A stretch of DNA of 16,379 nucleotides from CAWBCI01 sp963787195 (GCA_963787195.1 CAWBCI010000090.1:1-16379), one strand, 5' to 3'; shown: positions 7,457 through 12,507, counted from the first letter of the stretch. Translations and numbers: made by a program. Notes: a model not told the origin generated them from the sequence alone.

Positions 7457-8905
7457 TCAAAACTTCCAGAATGCCGGGGAGAAGATCACAAGGAAGGAAT
7501 AAATCTCAAGCCTTCCGATAATCATATTAAAAGTAAGGAAGATCTTGGCCATATCAGGGAAGGAAGAGAAATTTCCGCTAGGGCCTACCTTACCAAGGCC
7601 GGGACCTATCCCGGCCAGTGTTGTAGCCACACTCCCGATAGAAGCATGAAAATCTACTCCCATTGCCATCATCACAACCGATCCTGATATGAAGATCAAC
7701 AGGTACCAGTAATAGAAAGCCACGACGGACTGCAAACGGTTAGGTGACAAGACAGCACCCTGGTACTTGACAGTGTAGATCCCTTTAGGATGAACGAAGG
7801 ATTTGATATCTGCGGCCAGGTTCTTGAACATCAGCACATGACGTATGACTTTGACACCTCCGCCGGTGGAACCGGCGCTGGCCCCGGAGAACATGGCCAT
7901 AAAGATCAAAAACCAGGCAAAACGGGGCCAGAGCATATAATCAGCGGTAGCAAAACCTGTGCAGGTTACAATGGAAGTAACCTGGAATAATGAATCCCTG
8001 ATGGAAATGGCAAAGCGCATTCCGTTTCTCATTAATATGACCATGATCAATAAGGTGATTATAAGGATTATTCCCGTATAAACCCTGAATTCTTCGTTTG
8101 CCAGCACTTCCTTGAATTTACCTTTTGCAAGGAGAAAATGCAAACCGAAGTTGGCTCCCGAAAGGAACATGAAAATAATGATCACATAATGTATATAGGT
8201 CGGATAACCTGCGATGCTGTCATTCTTGGTCGAAAAGCCTCCGGTGGCAACGGTGGCGAAGGAATGGCAAACACTGTCGAACAGGGGCATACCTCCTAAA
8301 GTGAGAAAAATTGTCTCAAGTAAAGTCAGCGCCAGGTAAACCATCCCGAAACTCTTGGCTGTATCTATTACCCTTGGCCGAAGGTTATCAAAACTTGCCC
8401 GGGTTGTCTCAGCGCTGTAAAGCAGAATACCCCCGGCCTTCAGGGAAGGAAGGATAACTATCACCATCAGGATAACTCCCATACCACCCATCCAGTGCGT
8501 TATGCTCCTCCAGAATAATATCCCCTTGGGCAGAGCTTCTATATCAGTCAGAATTGATGATCCTGTGGTCGTAAAGCCTGAAACTGTCTCAAAATACGCG
8601 TTTACAAAATTCGGGATGGCGCCGCTTATCATGTAAGGCATTACCCCGAAAAGAGAAATCAATATCCAGCTAAAACTCACAAAAAGAAATCCTTCGCGGG
8701 GAGTCGGGACCTTTCTCACCCTGGTCCAAGTAAAAAGCCTTAACAAAGCGCCGCTGAAAAAGGTAATGATGGCAGAAATTATAAATGCATTCAGGTCAGC
8801 TCCGCCATAGTACATCGCCACCGGAATGCAGGCTGCCATAAATGCTCCTTCCAGCATTAATACAGTCCCTGATAAAAATAACAGAAGCCTTTTGTTGAGT
8901 ATCAT
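7457..8905 (-). CDS. trkH: Trk-type potassium uptake protein TrkH
   Basis: A 482-residue integral membrane protein, the normal length for TrkH, with four M1-P-M2 repeats. The four pore loops are visible: TTTGSS (112-117), ATGGF (220-224), CTGFAT (315-320) and AGIGPG (431-436), each with the conserved filter glycine. RSITHWMGGMGVI (133-145) and IIGRLEIYS (462-470) are strong family signatures. It transports K+ across the cytoplasmic membrane, normally gated by a TrkA NAD-binding subunit, which is not in this window. The stop lies 41 bp from the convergent regulator gene. A possible promoter is at 8942-8949. The ATG at 8905 gives a sensible first membrane segment. No defect is seen. Confidence 0.95.
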   Translation of the reverse strand: MILNKRLLLFLSGTVLMLEGAFMAACIPVAMYYGGADLNAFIISAIITFFSGALLRLFTWTRVRKVPTPREGFLFVSFSWILISLFGVMPYMISGAIPNFVNAYFETVSGFTTTGSSILTDIEALPKGILFWRSITHWMGGMGVILMVIVILPSLKAGGILLYSAETTRASFDNLRPRVIDTAKSFGMVYLALTLLETIFLTLGGMPLFDSVCHSFATVATGGFSTKNDSIAGYPTYIHYVIIIFMFLSGANFGLHFLLAKGKFKEVLANEEFRVYTGIILIITLLIMVILMRNGMRFAISIRDSLFQVTSIVTCTGFATADYMLWPRFAWFLIFMAMFSGASAGSTGGGVKVIRHVLMFKNLAADIKSFVHPKGIYTVKYQGAVLSPNRLQSVVAFYYWYLLIFISGSVVMMAMGVDFHASIGSVATTLAGIGPGLGKVGPSGNFSSFPDMAKIFLTFNMIIGRLEIYSFLVIFSPAFWKF

Positions 8906-8941
8906 TATTCAGACTTTCCGATAGCATTTCAACACTGCTGC

Positions 8942-8965
8942 AAAAATAGAAATTATTCGATTTCT
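8942..8965 (-). promoter_or_regulatory. Candidate trkH -7 element next to a small hairpin
   Basis: On the minus strand, TATTTTTG (8949-8942) fits TAnnTTTG, about 37 bp before the trkH ATG. The adjoining AGAAAT/ATTTCT inverted repeat (8948-8953, 8960-8965) followed by T-rich sequence could instead be a weak terminator of the deaminase gene. No clear -33 element is seen. Confidence 0.3.
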
Positions 8966-9012
8966 GCAGACCGGAAAGTGAGGTGACATATTATATGTAA
9001 GCCAGTCTATAA

Positions 9013-9450
9013 TTAAACTCCAATATCCTCATTCCAAAGAATAGGATTAGAGGCTATGAAGGATCTCATAAGCTCTTTGCATCTTTCATCATCTTCCACA
9101 AGCACTTCCACTCCCCTTTCTCTGAGCAAATCCTCTTCAGCAGTGAAAGTCTCATTTTCTCCAATTACAACTTTGGGGATTCCATATAAGAGTATAGCAC
9201 CGGAGCACATCGAACAGGGCGATAAAGTGGTATACAGCACACTATTCCGGTACACTTTAGCCGGCTGACGGCCGGCGTTTTCCAATGCGTCCATTTCAGC
9301 ATGCAGAACTACACTGGCGTTCTGAACCCTCCGGTTATGCCCGCGACCCAGAATTTTTCCATCATGAACAAGTACTGATCCGATAGGGATGCCTCCCTCC
9401 TTCAGGCCTTTTTCAGCCTCTTTTATGGCTTCTTCTAAAAATTTATCCAT
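9013..9450 (-). CDS. Cytosine deaminase of the yeast Fcy1 type (zinc-dependent CDA fold)
   Basis: A 145-residue soluble enzyme of the cytidine/deoxycytidylate deaminase superfamily. The zinc site is HAE (His50, Glu52 as general base) with PCSMC (Cys79, Cys82). Beyond that it matches Saccharomyces cytosine deaminase Fcy1 across its length. EGGIPIG, GRGHN (Asn39, Fcy1 Asn51), LYTTLSPCSMCSGAILLYGIP, GENETF (Phe102, Fcy1 Phe114), VEDDERCKELM and the end W-x-EDIG (Trp139 and Asp142, Fcy1 Trp152 and Asp155) are all present. These residues shape the cytosine pocket and C-terminal lid in Fcy1, so conversion of cytosine to uracil in pyrimidine salvage is the likely reaction. TadA-type tRNA deaminases lack this tail. 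It is transcribed toward trkH but has no functional link to it. The exact substrate is an inference from residue conservation. Confidence 0.85.
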   Translation of the reverse strand: MDKFLEEAIKEAEKGLKEGGIPIGSVLVHDGKILGRGHNRRVQNASVVLHAEMDALENAGRQPAKVYRNSVLYTTLSPCSMCSGAILLYGIPKVVIGENETFTAEEDLLRERGVEVLVEDDERCKELMRSFIASNPILWNEDIGV

Positions 9451-9506
9451 ACTGCTAATTTTTTAAAGATACTCTGATGCATTTCTTAAAAATGATAAGT
9501 GTGTAT

Positions 9507-9744
9507 TTATTTTTTAATAAAAGTAACTTTTTCCAGCGGTGCATCGAACATCTTAAGTTCGGTCCATGTAATATTCGCATCTGTTGTCCTGAGAACAGGG
9601 CCATGAAAGGGGCTGGCCGACGGCCATTGCTAAATCCCGGTCATAGCAATAGTATGCCGATCTATTCTCCATTTGATATCAGAGGTGCAGCCTTCAAAAA
9701 GAATTATTAGCAAGACCCTGAAGCATATATACAAAGTAAGCCAT
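9507..9744 (-). pseudogene. Decayed GIY-YIG nuclease ORF (oldest array copy)
   Basis: Reading the minus strand from 9744 gives MAYFVYMLQGLANNSF, which aligns with MSYFVYIIQSQKDASF of the intact copies. After a frameshift near 9696 the text EGCTSDIKWRIDRH aligns with IGYTSDIEQRIQKH. An in-frame stop (9632-9630) follows shortly. The rest, to the stop at 9507, is open but no longer clearly alignable. The initiator lies just beyond an eroded terminator hairpin (9751-9783), as in the intact copies. It is therefore a broken and much older member of the same array, and shows that the nuclease-tRNA arrangement predates the recent duplications. The boundaries of the decayed region are approximate. Confidence 0.65.
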
Positions 9745-9750
9745 AGAATA

Positions 9751-9783
9751 AAAAAATCTTGAAGAATGAATTCTCCATAGGTT
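9751..9783 (-). terminator. Eroded terminator of the oldest array unit
   Basis: The sequence aligns with the AACCTTTGAAGA/TCTTCAAAGGTT terminator of the younger units, with a run of A before it and AGGTTGAG after it, but several stem pairs are lost. It is probably no longer efficient. Confidence 0.45.
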
Positions 9784-9794
9784 GAGTTTGTGTG

Positions 9795-9853
9795 CGGCCT
9801 GAACCCCGGTCCTGAGGAAACTCGCGATCCCGATCACTCGGGGCATTCTAACC
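9795..9853 (-). pseudogene. Degenerate tRNA-Asp fragment P0
   Basis: This aligns with the tRNA-Asp fragments of the younger units: a diverged acceptor 3' strand, a degraded T-arm palindrome, AACTCGCGA of the T stem, TCCCGATCACTCGGGG in place of the anticodon arm, and CATTCTAACC of the D arm. It cannot fold as a tRNA and has no anticodon. It is the oldest recognisable fragment in the downstream array. No nuclease ORF lies between it and the next fragment (P1), so one unit has lost its ORF. Confidence 0.6.
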
Positions 9854-9883
9854 TGATTCTATCCATTAATCTTCTTCCATCTA

Positions 9884-9920
9884 CAAAAAAAACCTTTGAA
9901 GAGATAAGTCTCCAAAGGTT
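9884..9920 (-). terminator. Terminator of array unit 1
   Basis: AACCTTTGAAGA (9891-9902) pairs with TCTCCAAAGGTT (9909-9920) with one mismatch. The run of A at 9885-9892 gives the U-tract on the minus strand. It is the same hairpin that follows the intact tRNA, slightly diverged. Confidence 0.7.
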
Positions 9921-9934
9921 GAGTTTTGATAAAG

Positions 9935-10006
9935 CGGTCTGGATCCCGGGGCTCCGGGAAACTCGCGACCTTCCCGAGTAACTCGGGACAGGCATTCTAA
10001 CCAACT
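9935..10006 (-). pseudogene. Defective tRNA-Asp fragment P1 with two palindromes
   Basis: It keeps the 3' acceptor strand (GGTCTGG on plus, 9936-9942), the T-stem 5' strand and the D-arm 3' part, but lacks the 5' acceptor strand. The T loop and one T-stem strand are replaced by TCCCGGGGCTCCGGGA (9944-9959). The anticodon arm is replaced by TCCCGAGTAACTCGGGA (9972-9988). There is no anticodon, so it cannot be a functional tRNA. Confidence 0.8.
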
Positions 10007-10026
10007 ACTTCTGCGTTTATTCCTTT

Positions 10027-10290
10027 TTAATATCTTTGGTAATCAGCTATTAATCTAAGAATAAACTCTTTACTCTTCTGATTCTTTATAAACCGCTCCC
10101 TTTTTATTGCAGCTGTCTTGTCTTCACACTCCTCAAAATAAACAAGTTTCCAGGGTGCTTTCCTGGATGAATATCCAGTTGTTGCTTTATTATGCTTCTG
10201 AATTCTCTGCTCAATATCTGATGTATACCCTATGTAAAACGAGGCATCTTTCTGACTTTGAATTATGTATACAAAGTAACTCATAGACAT
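10027..10290 (-). CDS. GIY-YIG domain endonuclease-like protein, copy 1
   Basis: An 87-residue single-domain GIY-YIG protein, the usual size of the small stand-alone (UvrC-N-like, UPF0213-type) family. The GIY element is VYI (7-9), the YIG element is YIG (19-21), the catalytic Arg is Arg29 with His33 nearby, and the metal-binding Glu is Glu65 in IKRERFIKNQK. All expected active-site residues are present, so it could cut DNA. It differs from copies 2 and 3 at residues 2 and 6 (MSMSYF versus MPMSYY). The ATG directly abuts the U-run of a terminator at 10291-10326, so translation would need read-through or an unrecognised promoter. Met3 is an alternative start. There is no separate DNA-binding domain. 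Linkage to tRNA-Asp fragments suggests a homing-like or element-encoded nuclease, which is inference. Confidence 0.82.
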   Translation of the reverse strand: MSMSYFVYIIQSQKDASFYIGYTSDIEQRIQKHNKATTGYSSRKAPWKLVYFEECEDKTAAIKRERFIKNQKSKEFILRLIADYQRY

Positions 10291-10326
10291 AAAAAAAACC
10301 TTTGAAGAGCTATGTCTTCAAAGGTT
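10291..10326 (-). terminator. Terminator of array unit 2
   Basis: A perfect 12 bp stem AACCTTTGAAGA/TCTTCAAAGGTT (10297-10308 with 10315-10326) and loop GCTATG, followed on the minus strand by eight T ending exactly at the ATG of GIY-YIG copy 1. Confidence 0.85.
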
Positions 10327-10340
10327 GAGTTTTGATAAAG

Positions 10341-10412
10341 CGGTCTGGATCCCGGGGCCCCGGGAAACTCGCGACCTTCCCGAGTAACTCGGGACAGGCA
10401 TTCTAACCAACT
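10341..10412 (-). pseudogene. Defective tRNA-Asp fragment P2 with two palindromes
   Basis: It has the same architecture as P1. The T-arm replacement is TCCCGGGGCCCCGGGA (10350-10365), here a perfect 16 bp palindrome, and the anticodon-arm replacement is TCCCGAGTAACTCGGGA (10378-10394). The D-arm match ends at 10412, after which tRNA similarity stops and ACTTCTGCG begins. Confidence 0.8.
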
Positions 10413-10432
10413 ACTTCTGCGTTTATTCCTTT

Positions 10433-10696
10433 TTAATATCTTTGGTAATCAGCTATTAATCTAAGAATAAACTCTTTACTCTTCTGATTCTTTATAAACC
10501 GCTCCCTTTTTATTGCAGCTGTCTTGTCTTCACACTCCTCAAAATAAACAAGTTTCCAGGGTGCTTTCCTGGATGAATATCCAGTTGTTGCTTTATTATG
10601 CTTCTGAATTCTCTGCTCAATATCTGATGTATACCCTATGTAAAACGAGGCATCTTTCTGACTTTGAATTATGTATACATAGTAACTCATAGGCAT
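10433..10696 (-). CDS. GIY-YIG domain endonuclease-like protein, copy 2
   Basis: An 87-residue GIY-YIG protein identical in amino-acid sequence to copy 3 and differing from copy 1 at residues 2 and 6. VYI (7-9), YIG (19-21), Arg29, His33 and Glu65 are intact. The short C-terminal extension (about 70-87) is rich in Lys, Arg and Tyr and may touch nucleic acid. The ORF starts at the last base of the terminator U-run (10697) and ends 20 bp before tRNA fragment P2. Three intact copies without nonsense changes point to very recent duplication, selection, or both. The natural substrate cannot be deduced; the palindromes or the tRNA gene itself are obvious candidates, but this is inference. Confidence 0.82.
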   Translation of the reverse strand: MPMSYYVYIIQSQKDASFYIGYTSDIEQRIQKHNKATTGYSSRKAPWKLVYFEECEDKTAAIKRERFIKNQKSKEFILRLIADYQRY

Positions 10697-10731
10697 AAAA
10701 AAACCTTTGAAGAGCTATGTCTTCAAAGGTT
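10697..10731 (-). terminator. Terminator of array unit 3
   Basis: A 12 bp perfect stem (10702-10713 with 10720-10731) with loop GCTATG, and seven T on the minus strand directly before the ATG of GIY-YIG copy 2. Confidence 0.85.
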
Positions 10732-10745
10732 GAGTTTTGATAAAG

Positions 10746-10817
10746 CGGTCTGGATCCCGGGGCTCCGGGAAACTCGCGACCTTCCCGAGTAACTCGGGAC
10801 AGGCATTCTAACCAACT
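10746..10817 (-). pseudogene. Defective tRNA-Asp fragment P3 with two palindromes
   Basis: Closest fragment to the intact tRNA. The acceptor 3' strand is at 10747-10753, TCCCGGGGCTCCGGGA at 10755-10770 replaces the T arm, AACTCGCGACC (10771-10781) is kept, TCCCGAGTAACTCGGGA at 10783-10799 replaces the anticodon arm, and CAGGCATTCTAACCAACT (10800-10817) is the D-arm remainder. It lacks the 5' acceptor strand. Confidence 0.8.
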
Positions 10818-10837
10818 ACTTCTGCGTTTATTCCTTT

Positions 10838-11101
10838 TTAATATCTTTGGTAATCAGCTATTAATCTAAGAATAAACTCTTTACTCTTCTGATTCTTTAT
10901 AAACCGCTCCCTTTTTATTGCAGCTGTCTTGTCTTCACACTCCTCAAAATAAACAAGTTTCCAGGGTGCTTTCCTGGATGAATATCCAGTTGTTGCTTTA
11001 TTATGCTTCTGAATTCTCTGCTCAATATCTGATGTATACCCTATGTAAAACGAGGCATCTTTCTGACTTTGAATTATGTATACATAGTAACTCATAGGCA
11101 T
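10838..11101 (-). CDS. GIY-YIG domain endonuclease-like protein, copy 3 (next to intact tRNA-Asp)
   Basis: An 87-residue GIY-YIG protein, identical to copy 2, with the complete set of active-site residues (VYI 7-9, YIG 19-21, Arg29, His33, Glu65). It is the first ORF downstream of the intact tRNA-Asp on the same strand; only the tRNA terminator (11136-11102) separates them, and the ATG follows the last U without any ribosome-binding site. Expression would come from terminator read-through of the tRNA transcript, which would tie nuclease production to tRNA transcription. Small GIY-YIG ORFs are frequent in Bacteroidota intergenic regions and their role is not established. Confidence 0.83.
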   Translation of the reverse strand: MPMSYYVYIIQSQKDASFYIGYTSDIEQRIQKHNKATTGYSSRKAPWKLVYFEECEDKTAAIKRERFIKNQKSKEFILRLIADYQRY

Positions 11102-11136
11102 AAAAAAACCTTTGAAGAGCTATGTCTTCAAAGGTT
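11102..11136 (-). terminator. Intrinsic terminator of the intact tRNA-Asp gene
   Basis: AACCTTTGAAGA (11107-11118) pairs perfectly with TCTTCAAAGGTT (11125-11136) around GCTATG, and seven T follow on the minus strand. It lies 14 bp past the tRNA 3' end and touches the ATG of GIY-YIG copy 3. Confidence 0.9.
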
Positions 11137-11150
11137 GAGTTTTGATAAAG

Positions 11151-11224
11151 CGGTCTGGACGAGACTCGAACTCGCGACCTCCTGCGTGACAGGCAGGCAT
11201 TCTAACCAACTGAACTACCAGACC
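11151..11224 (-). tRNA. trnD: tRNA-Asp (anticodon GTC), intact
   Basis: On the minus strand the full cloverleaf is present. The acceptor GGTCTGG (11224-11218) pairs with CCAGACC (11158-11152) with discriminator G at 11151. The D arm has loop AGTTGGTTA. The anticodon stem CCTGC/GCAGG encloses CTGTCAC, giving anticodon GTC for Asp. The variable region is AGGTC, and the T stem GCGAG/CTCGT encloses TTCGAGT. CCA is not encoded. A 12 bp stem terminator follows. This is the only complete tRNA among the many Asp-derived fragments of the locus, and it is flanked by both arrays. Its 5' leader TTCATAAAAAATATT is repeated in every upstream unit. Confidence 0.96.
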
Positions 11225-11742
11225 AATATTTTTTATGAACTTTATTCTGGCTCTCCCTCTCGCGACCTTCCCGAGTCCTCGGGACAGGCATTCTAACCAA
11301 CTGAACTACCAGACCAATATTTTTTATGAACTTTATGCTGGCTCTCCCTCTCGGACCTTCCCGAGTCCTCGGGACAGCATTATGAACTTTATGCTGGCTC
11401 TCCCTCTCGCGACCTTCCCGAGTCCTCGGGACAGGCATTCTAACCAACTGAACTACCAGACCAATATTTTTTATGAACTTTATGCTGGCTCTCCCTCTCG
11501 CGACCTTCCCGAGTCCTCGGGACAGGCATTCTAACCAACTGAACTACCAGACCAATATTTTTATGAACGCTATGCTGAGCTCTTCTACTCGCGATCCCGA
11601 TCCCTCGGGACATTCTAACCAATCCCGAAACACTTGAAATTTTTTTAAAATTTCCTAGTGTTTCGTGGATTCTCGAAAAATCAGTCCAGCAAAGCTGTAC
11701 GATTTTTCGGAACTGAACTACCAGACCAATATTTTTTATGAA
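11225..11742 (-). repeat. Tandem ~91 bp units of tRNA-Asp leader plus tRNA 5' part
   Basis: Tracing minus-strand acceptor starts (CCAGACC on plus) gives repeat copies beginning at 11315, 11462, 11553 and 11727, with 91 bp spacing where undisturbed. Each unit has the leader TTCATAAAAAATATT, acceptor 5' strand, D arm, the palindrome TCCCGAGTCCTCGGGA in place of the anticodon arm (11269-11284, 11359-11374, 11416-11431, 11507-11522), and the 5' T-stem strand. It then breaks into AGGGAGAGCCAG and the next leader. The second unit (about 11316-11381) lacks its tRNA 5' part. The outermost unit is diverged (TCCCGATCCCTCGGGA at 11595-11610) and carries an insertion. No unit has an anticodon or 3' acceptor strand. 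Short ORFs read across it on both strands are by-products of the repetition. Confidence 0.9.
11623..11710 (-). mobile_element. 88 bp double-hairpin insert in the D loop of a tRNA-Asp fragment
   Basis: The tRNA text AACC-AA-CTGAAC is interrupted here, with AA present on both sides (11621-11622, 11711-11712), as for a 2 bp target duplication. The insert begins TCCCGAAA and ends TTTTTCGG, giving short terminal inverted repeats. It holds two hairpins. The first has a 9 bp stem CGAAACACT/AGTGTTTCG (11626-11634, 11657-11665) with an inner 8 bp stem GAAATTTT/AAAATTTC. The second has CGAAAAATC/GATTTTTCG (11674-11682, 11701-11709) with inner CAGC/GCTG. It is too short to encode a protein. It looks like a miniature palindromic element; strand is given as that of the tRNA. 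Confidence 0.65.
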
Positions 11743-11781
11743 CTTTGCCCCTCTTCCCTGCTTTCATCCTCATTGGGCGTG

Positions 11782-11812
11782 CAAAAATAAGACTTTTTTA
11801 TCATATCACAAA
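11782..11812 (-). promoter_or_regulatory. Promoter reading toward the tRNA-Asp locus
   Basis: On the minus strand, TTTG (11812-11809), a 19 bp spacer, and TATTTTTG (11789-11782) fit the Bacteroidota consensus TTTG-N19-TAnnTTTG exactly. Predicted transcription starts near 11775. That is about 50 nt before the outermost tRNA-like unit but about 550 nt before the intact tRNA-Asp, so the upstream array would be part of the precursor. Confidence 0.65.
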
Positions 11813-11877
11813 CTTTTTTAAAATTTTCCCGCCCTTTATTTATTTTTTATCTAAGTTCCTGTCTCTCTATTTATTCC

Positions 11878-11885
11878 TAAATTTG
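11878..11885 (+). promoter_or_regulatory. Candidate -7 element of the DUF192 gene
   Basis: TAAATTTG fits TAnnTTTG and ends 15 bp before the ATG at 11901, implying a very short leader. No convincing -33 element is visible. It is divergent from the tRNA promoter in the same AT-rich gap (11743-11900). Confidence 0.4.
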
Positions 11886-11900
11886 GCAAAAGATTAATTT

Positions 11901-12476
11901 ATGGCCGGAAAGAAATCTGTTAAAAATCACCCAAAACCAAGTCCCCAGAAGAAGAAGTCCAATCCAAAAAACACTCTTTATACTATTCTGGCTGTAATTA
12001 TTGCCTTGAGTTTTATCGTTTTCAGTATTTACCAGCCTGGCCGCTCTAAAAAAAATTCCAGCAATAACAAGAGTGAACTAATCGGAAAAACAAATATTCC
12101 CTTTCGGAATGACGGAGTCCTGACTATCTCTTCTCCTGATGGAATTTCATCAGTTAAAGTGAATATTGAAAAGGTAGATAAGGAAGATACCCGCATGAGA
12201 GGCCTTATGTGGCGGGCCAGTCTGCCTTCGGATGCAGGTATGCTGTTTATTTTCCCGGAGGAGGAGGAACGTGCCTTCTGGATGAAAAACACTTATATTC
12301 CTTTGGATATCATTTATATAAATAAGGATAAAGAAATTATCAGCATACAAATGAATACCAAACCCCTCTCAGAGGACGCCATCCCATCCGAAAAACCTGC
12401 TGAATATGTGCTTGAAGTGAATGCCGGCTTTACTTTAAAAAATGGAATTAAAGCTGGCGACAGGGTAGAATTTTAA
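11901..12476 (+). CDS. DUF192 family membrane-anchored protein
   Basis: A 191-residue protein. A basic N-terminus (Lys-rich residues 4-24) is followed by one membrane segment (about 26-44), then a linker and a DUF192 domain (about 70-191). Family signatures are MRGLMWR (99-105), GMLFIFPEEE (113-122), FWMKNTYIPLDIIYI (126-140) and YVLEVNAGF (169-177). DUF192 proteins are small beta-barrel domains, usually exported, of unknown biochemical role. Here the domain probably faces the periplasm, tethered by the N-terminal segment. The gene is followed after 31 bp by the peptidase gene on the same strand and may be cotranscribed with it. No defect is seen. Confidence 0.9.
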   Translation: MAGKKSVKNHPKPSPQKKKSNPKNTLYTILAVIIALSFIVFSIYQPGRSKKNSSNNKSELIGKTNIPFRNDGVLTISSPDGISSVKVNIEKVDKEDTRMRGLMWRASLPSDAGMLFIFPEEEERAFWMKNTYIPLDIIYINKDKEIISIQMNTKPLSEDAIPSEKPAEYVLEVNAGFTLKNGIKAGDRVEF

Positions 12477-12507
12477 AATTATTATCAAACCAAAATAAAC
12501 CAAATCT

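Larger units (their letters stand above)
9891..11106 (-). repeat. Three tandem 405-406 bp units: terminator, tRNA-Asp 3' fragment, GIY-YIG ORF
   Basis: Units span 9891-10296, 10297-10701 and 10702-11106. In plus-strand order each has the terminator hairpin, the spacer TTGAGTTTTGATAAAG, a defective tRNA-Asp fragment, a short tail ACTTCTGCG, and a complete minus-strand GIY-YIG ORF ending in an A-run. Units are almost identical over their full length; the first differs at a few positions, and unit 2 has a GGCCCC/GGCTCC difference in the T-arm palindrome. High identity including non-coding parts means recent tandem duplication or gene conversion. The array abuts the intact tRNA-Asp, whose own 3' spacer and terminator are the same sequence. 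Confidence 0.93.

Noticed and set aside
9013..9450. Annotation of the deaminase as TadA (tRNA adenosine deaminase)
   Set aside because: The C-terminal W-x-EDIG tail, the GENETF segment and the LSPCSMCSGAILLYGIP region match Fcy1-type cytosine deaminase much better than TadA.
9477..9710. A 77-codon plus-strand ORF
   Set aside because: It is antisense to the decayed GIY-YIG frame and shows no protein features of its own.
10746..10817. Additional functional tRNA-Asp genes (P1-P3 and the upstream units)
   Set aside because: All lack an anticodon and one acceptor strand, and have palindromes in place of arms; only 11151-11224 folds as a tRNA.
11202..11622. Several short ORFs on both strands rich in repeats such as RTREGRERES or SPRDRHSNQLNYQ
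   Set aside because: They are translations of the 91 bp tRNA-derived repeat and its palindromes; the frames stay open only because the unit lacks stops. No start signals or protein family resemblance.
11225..11742. CRISPR-like array of regular repeats
   Set aside because: The repeats are tRNA-Asp leader and 5' fragments with no unique spacers between them and no cas genes nearby.
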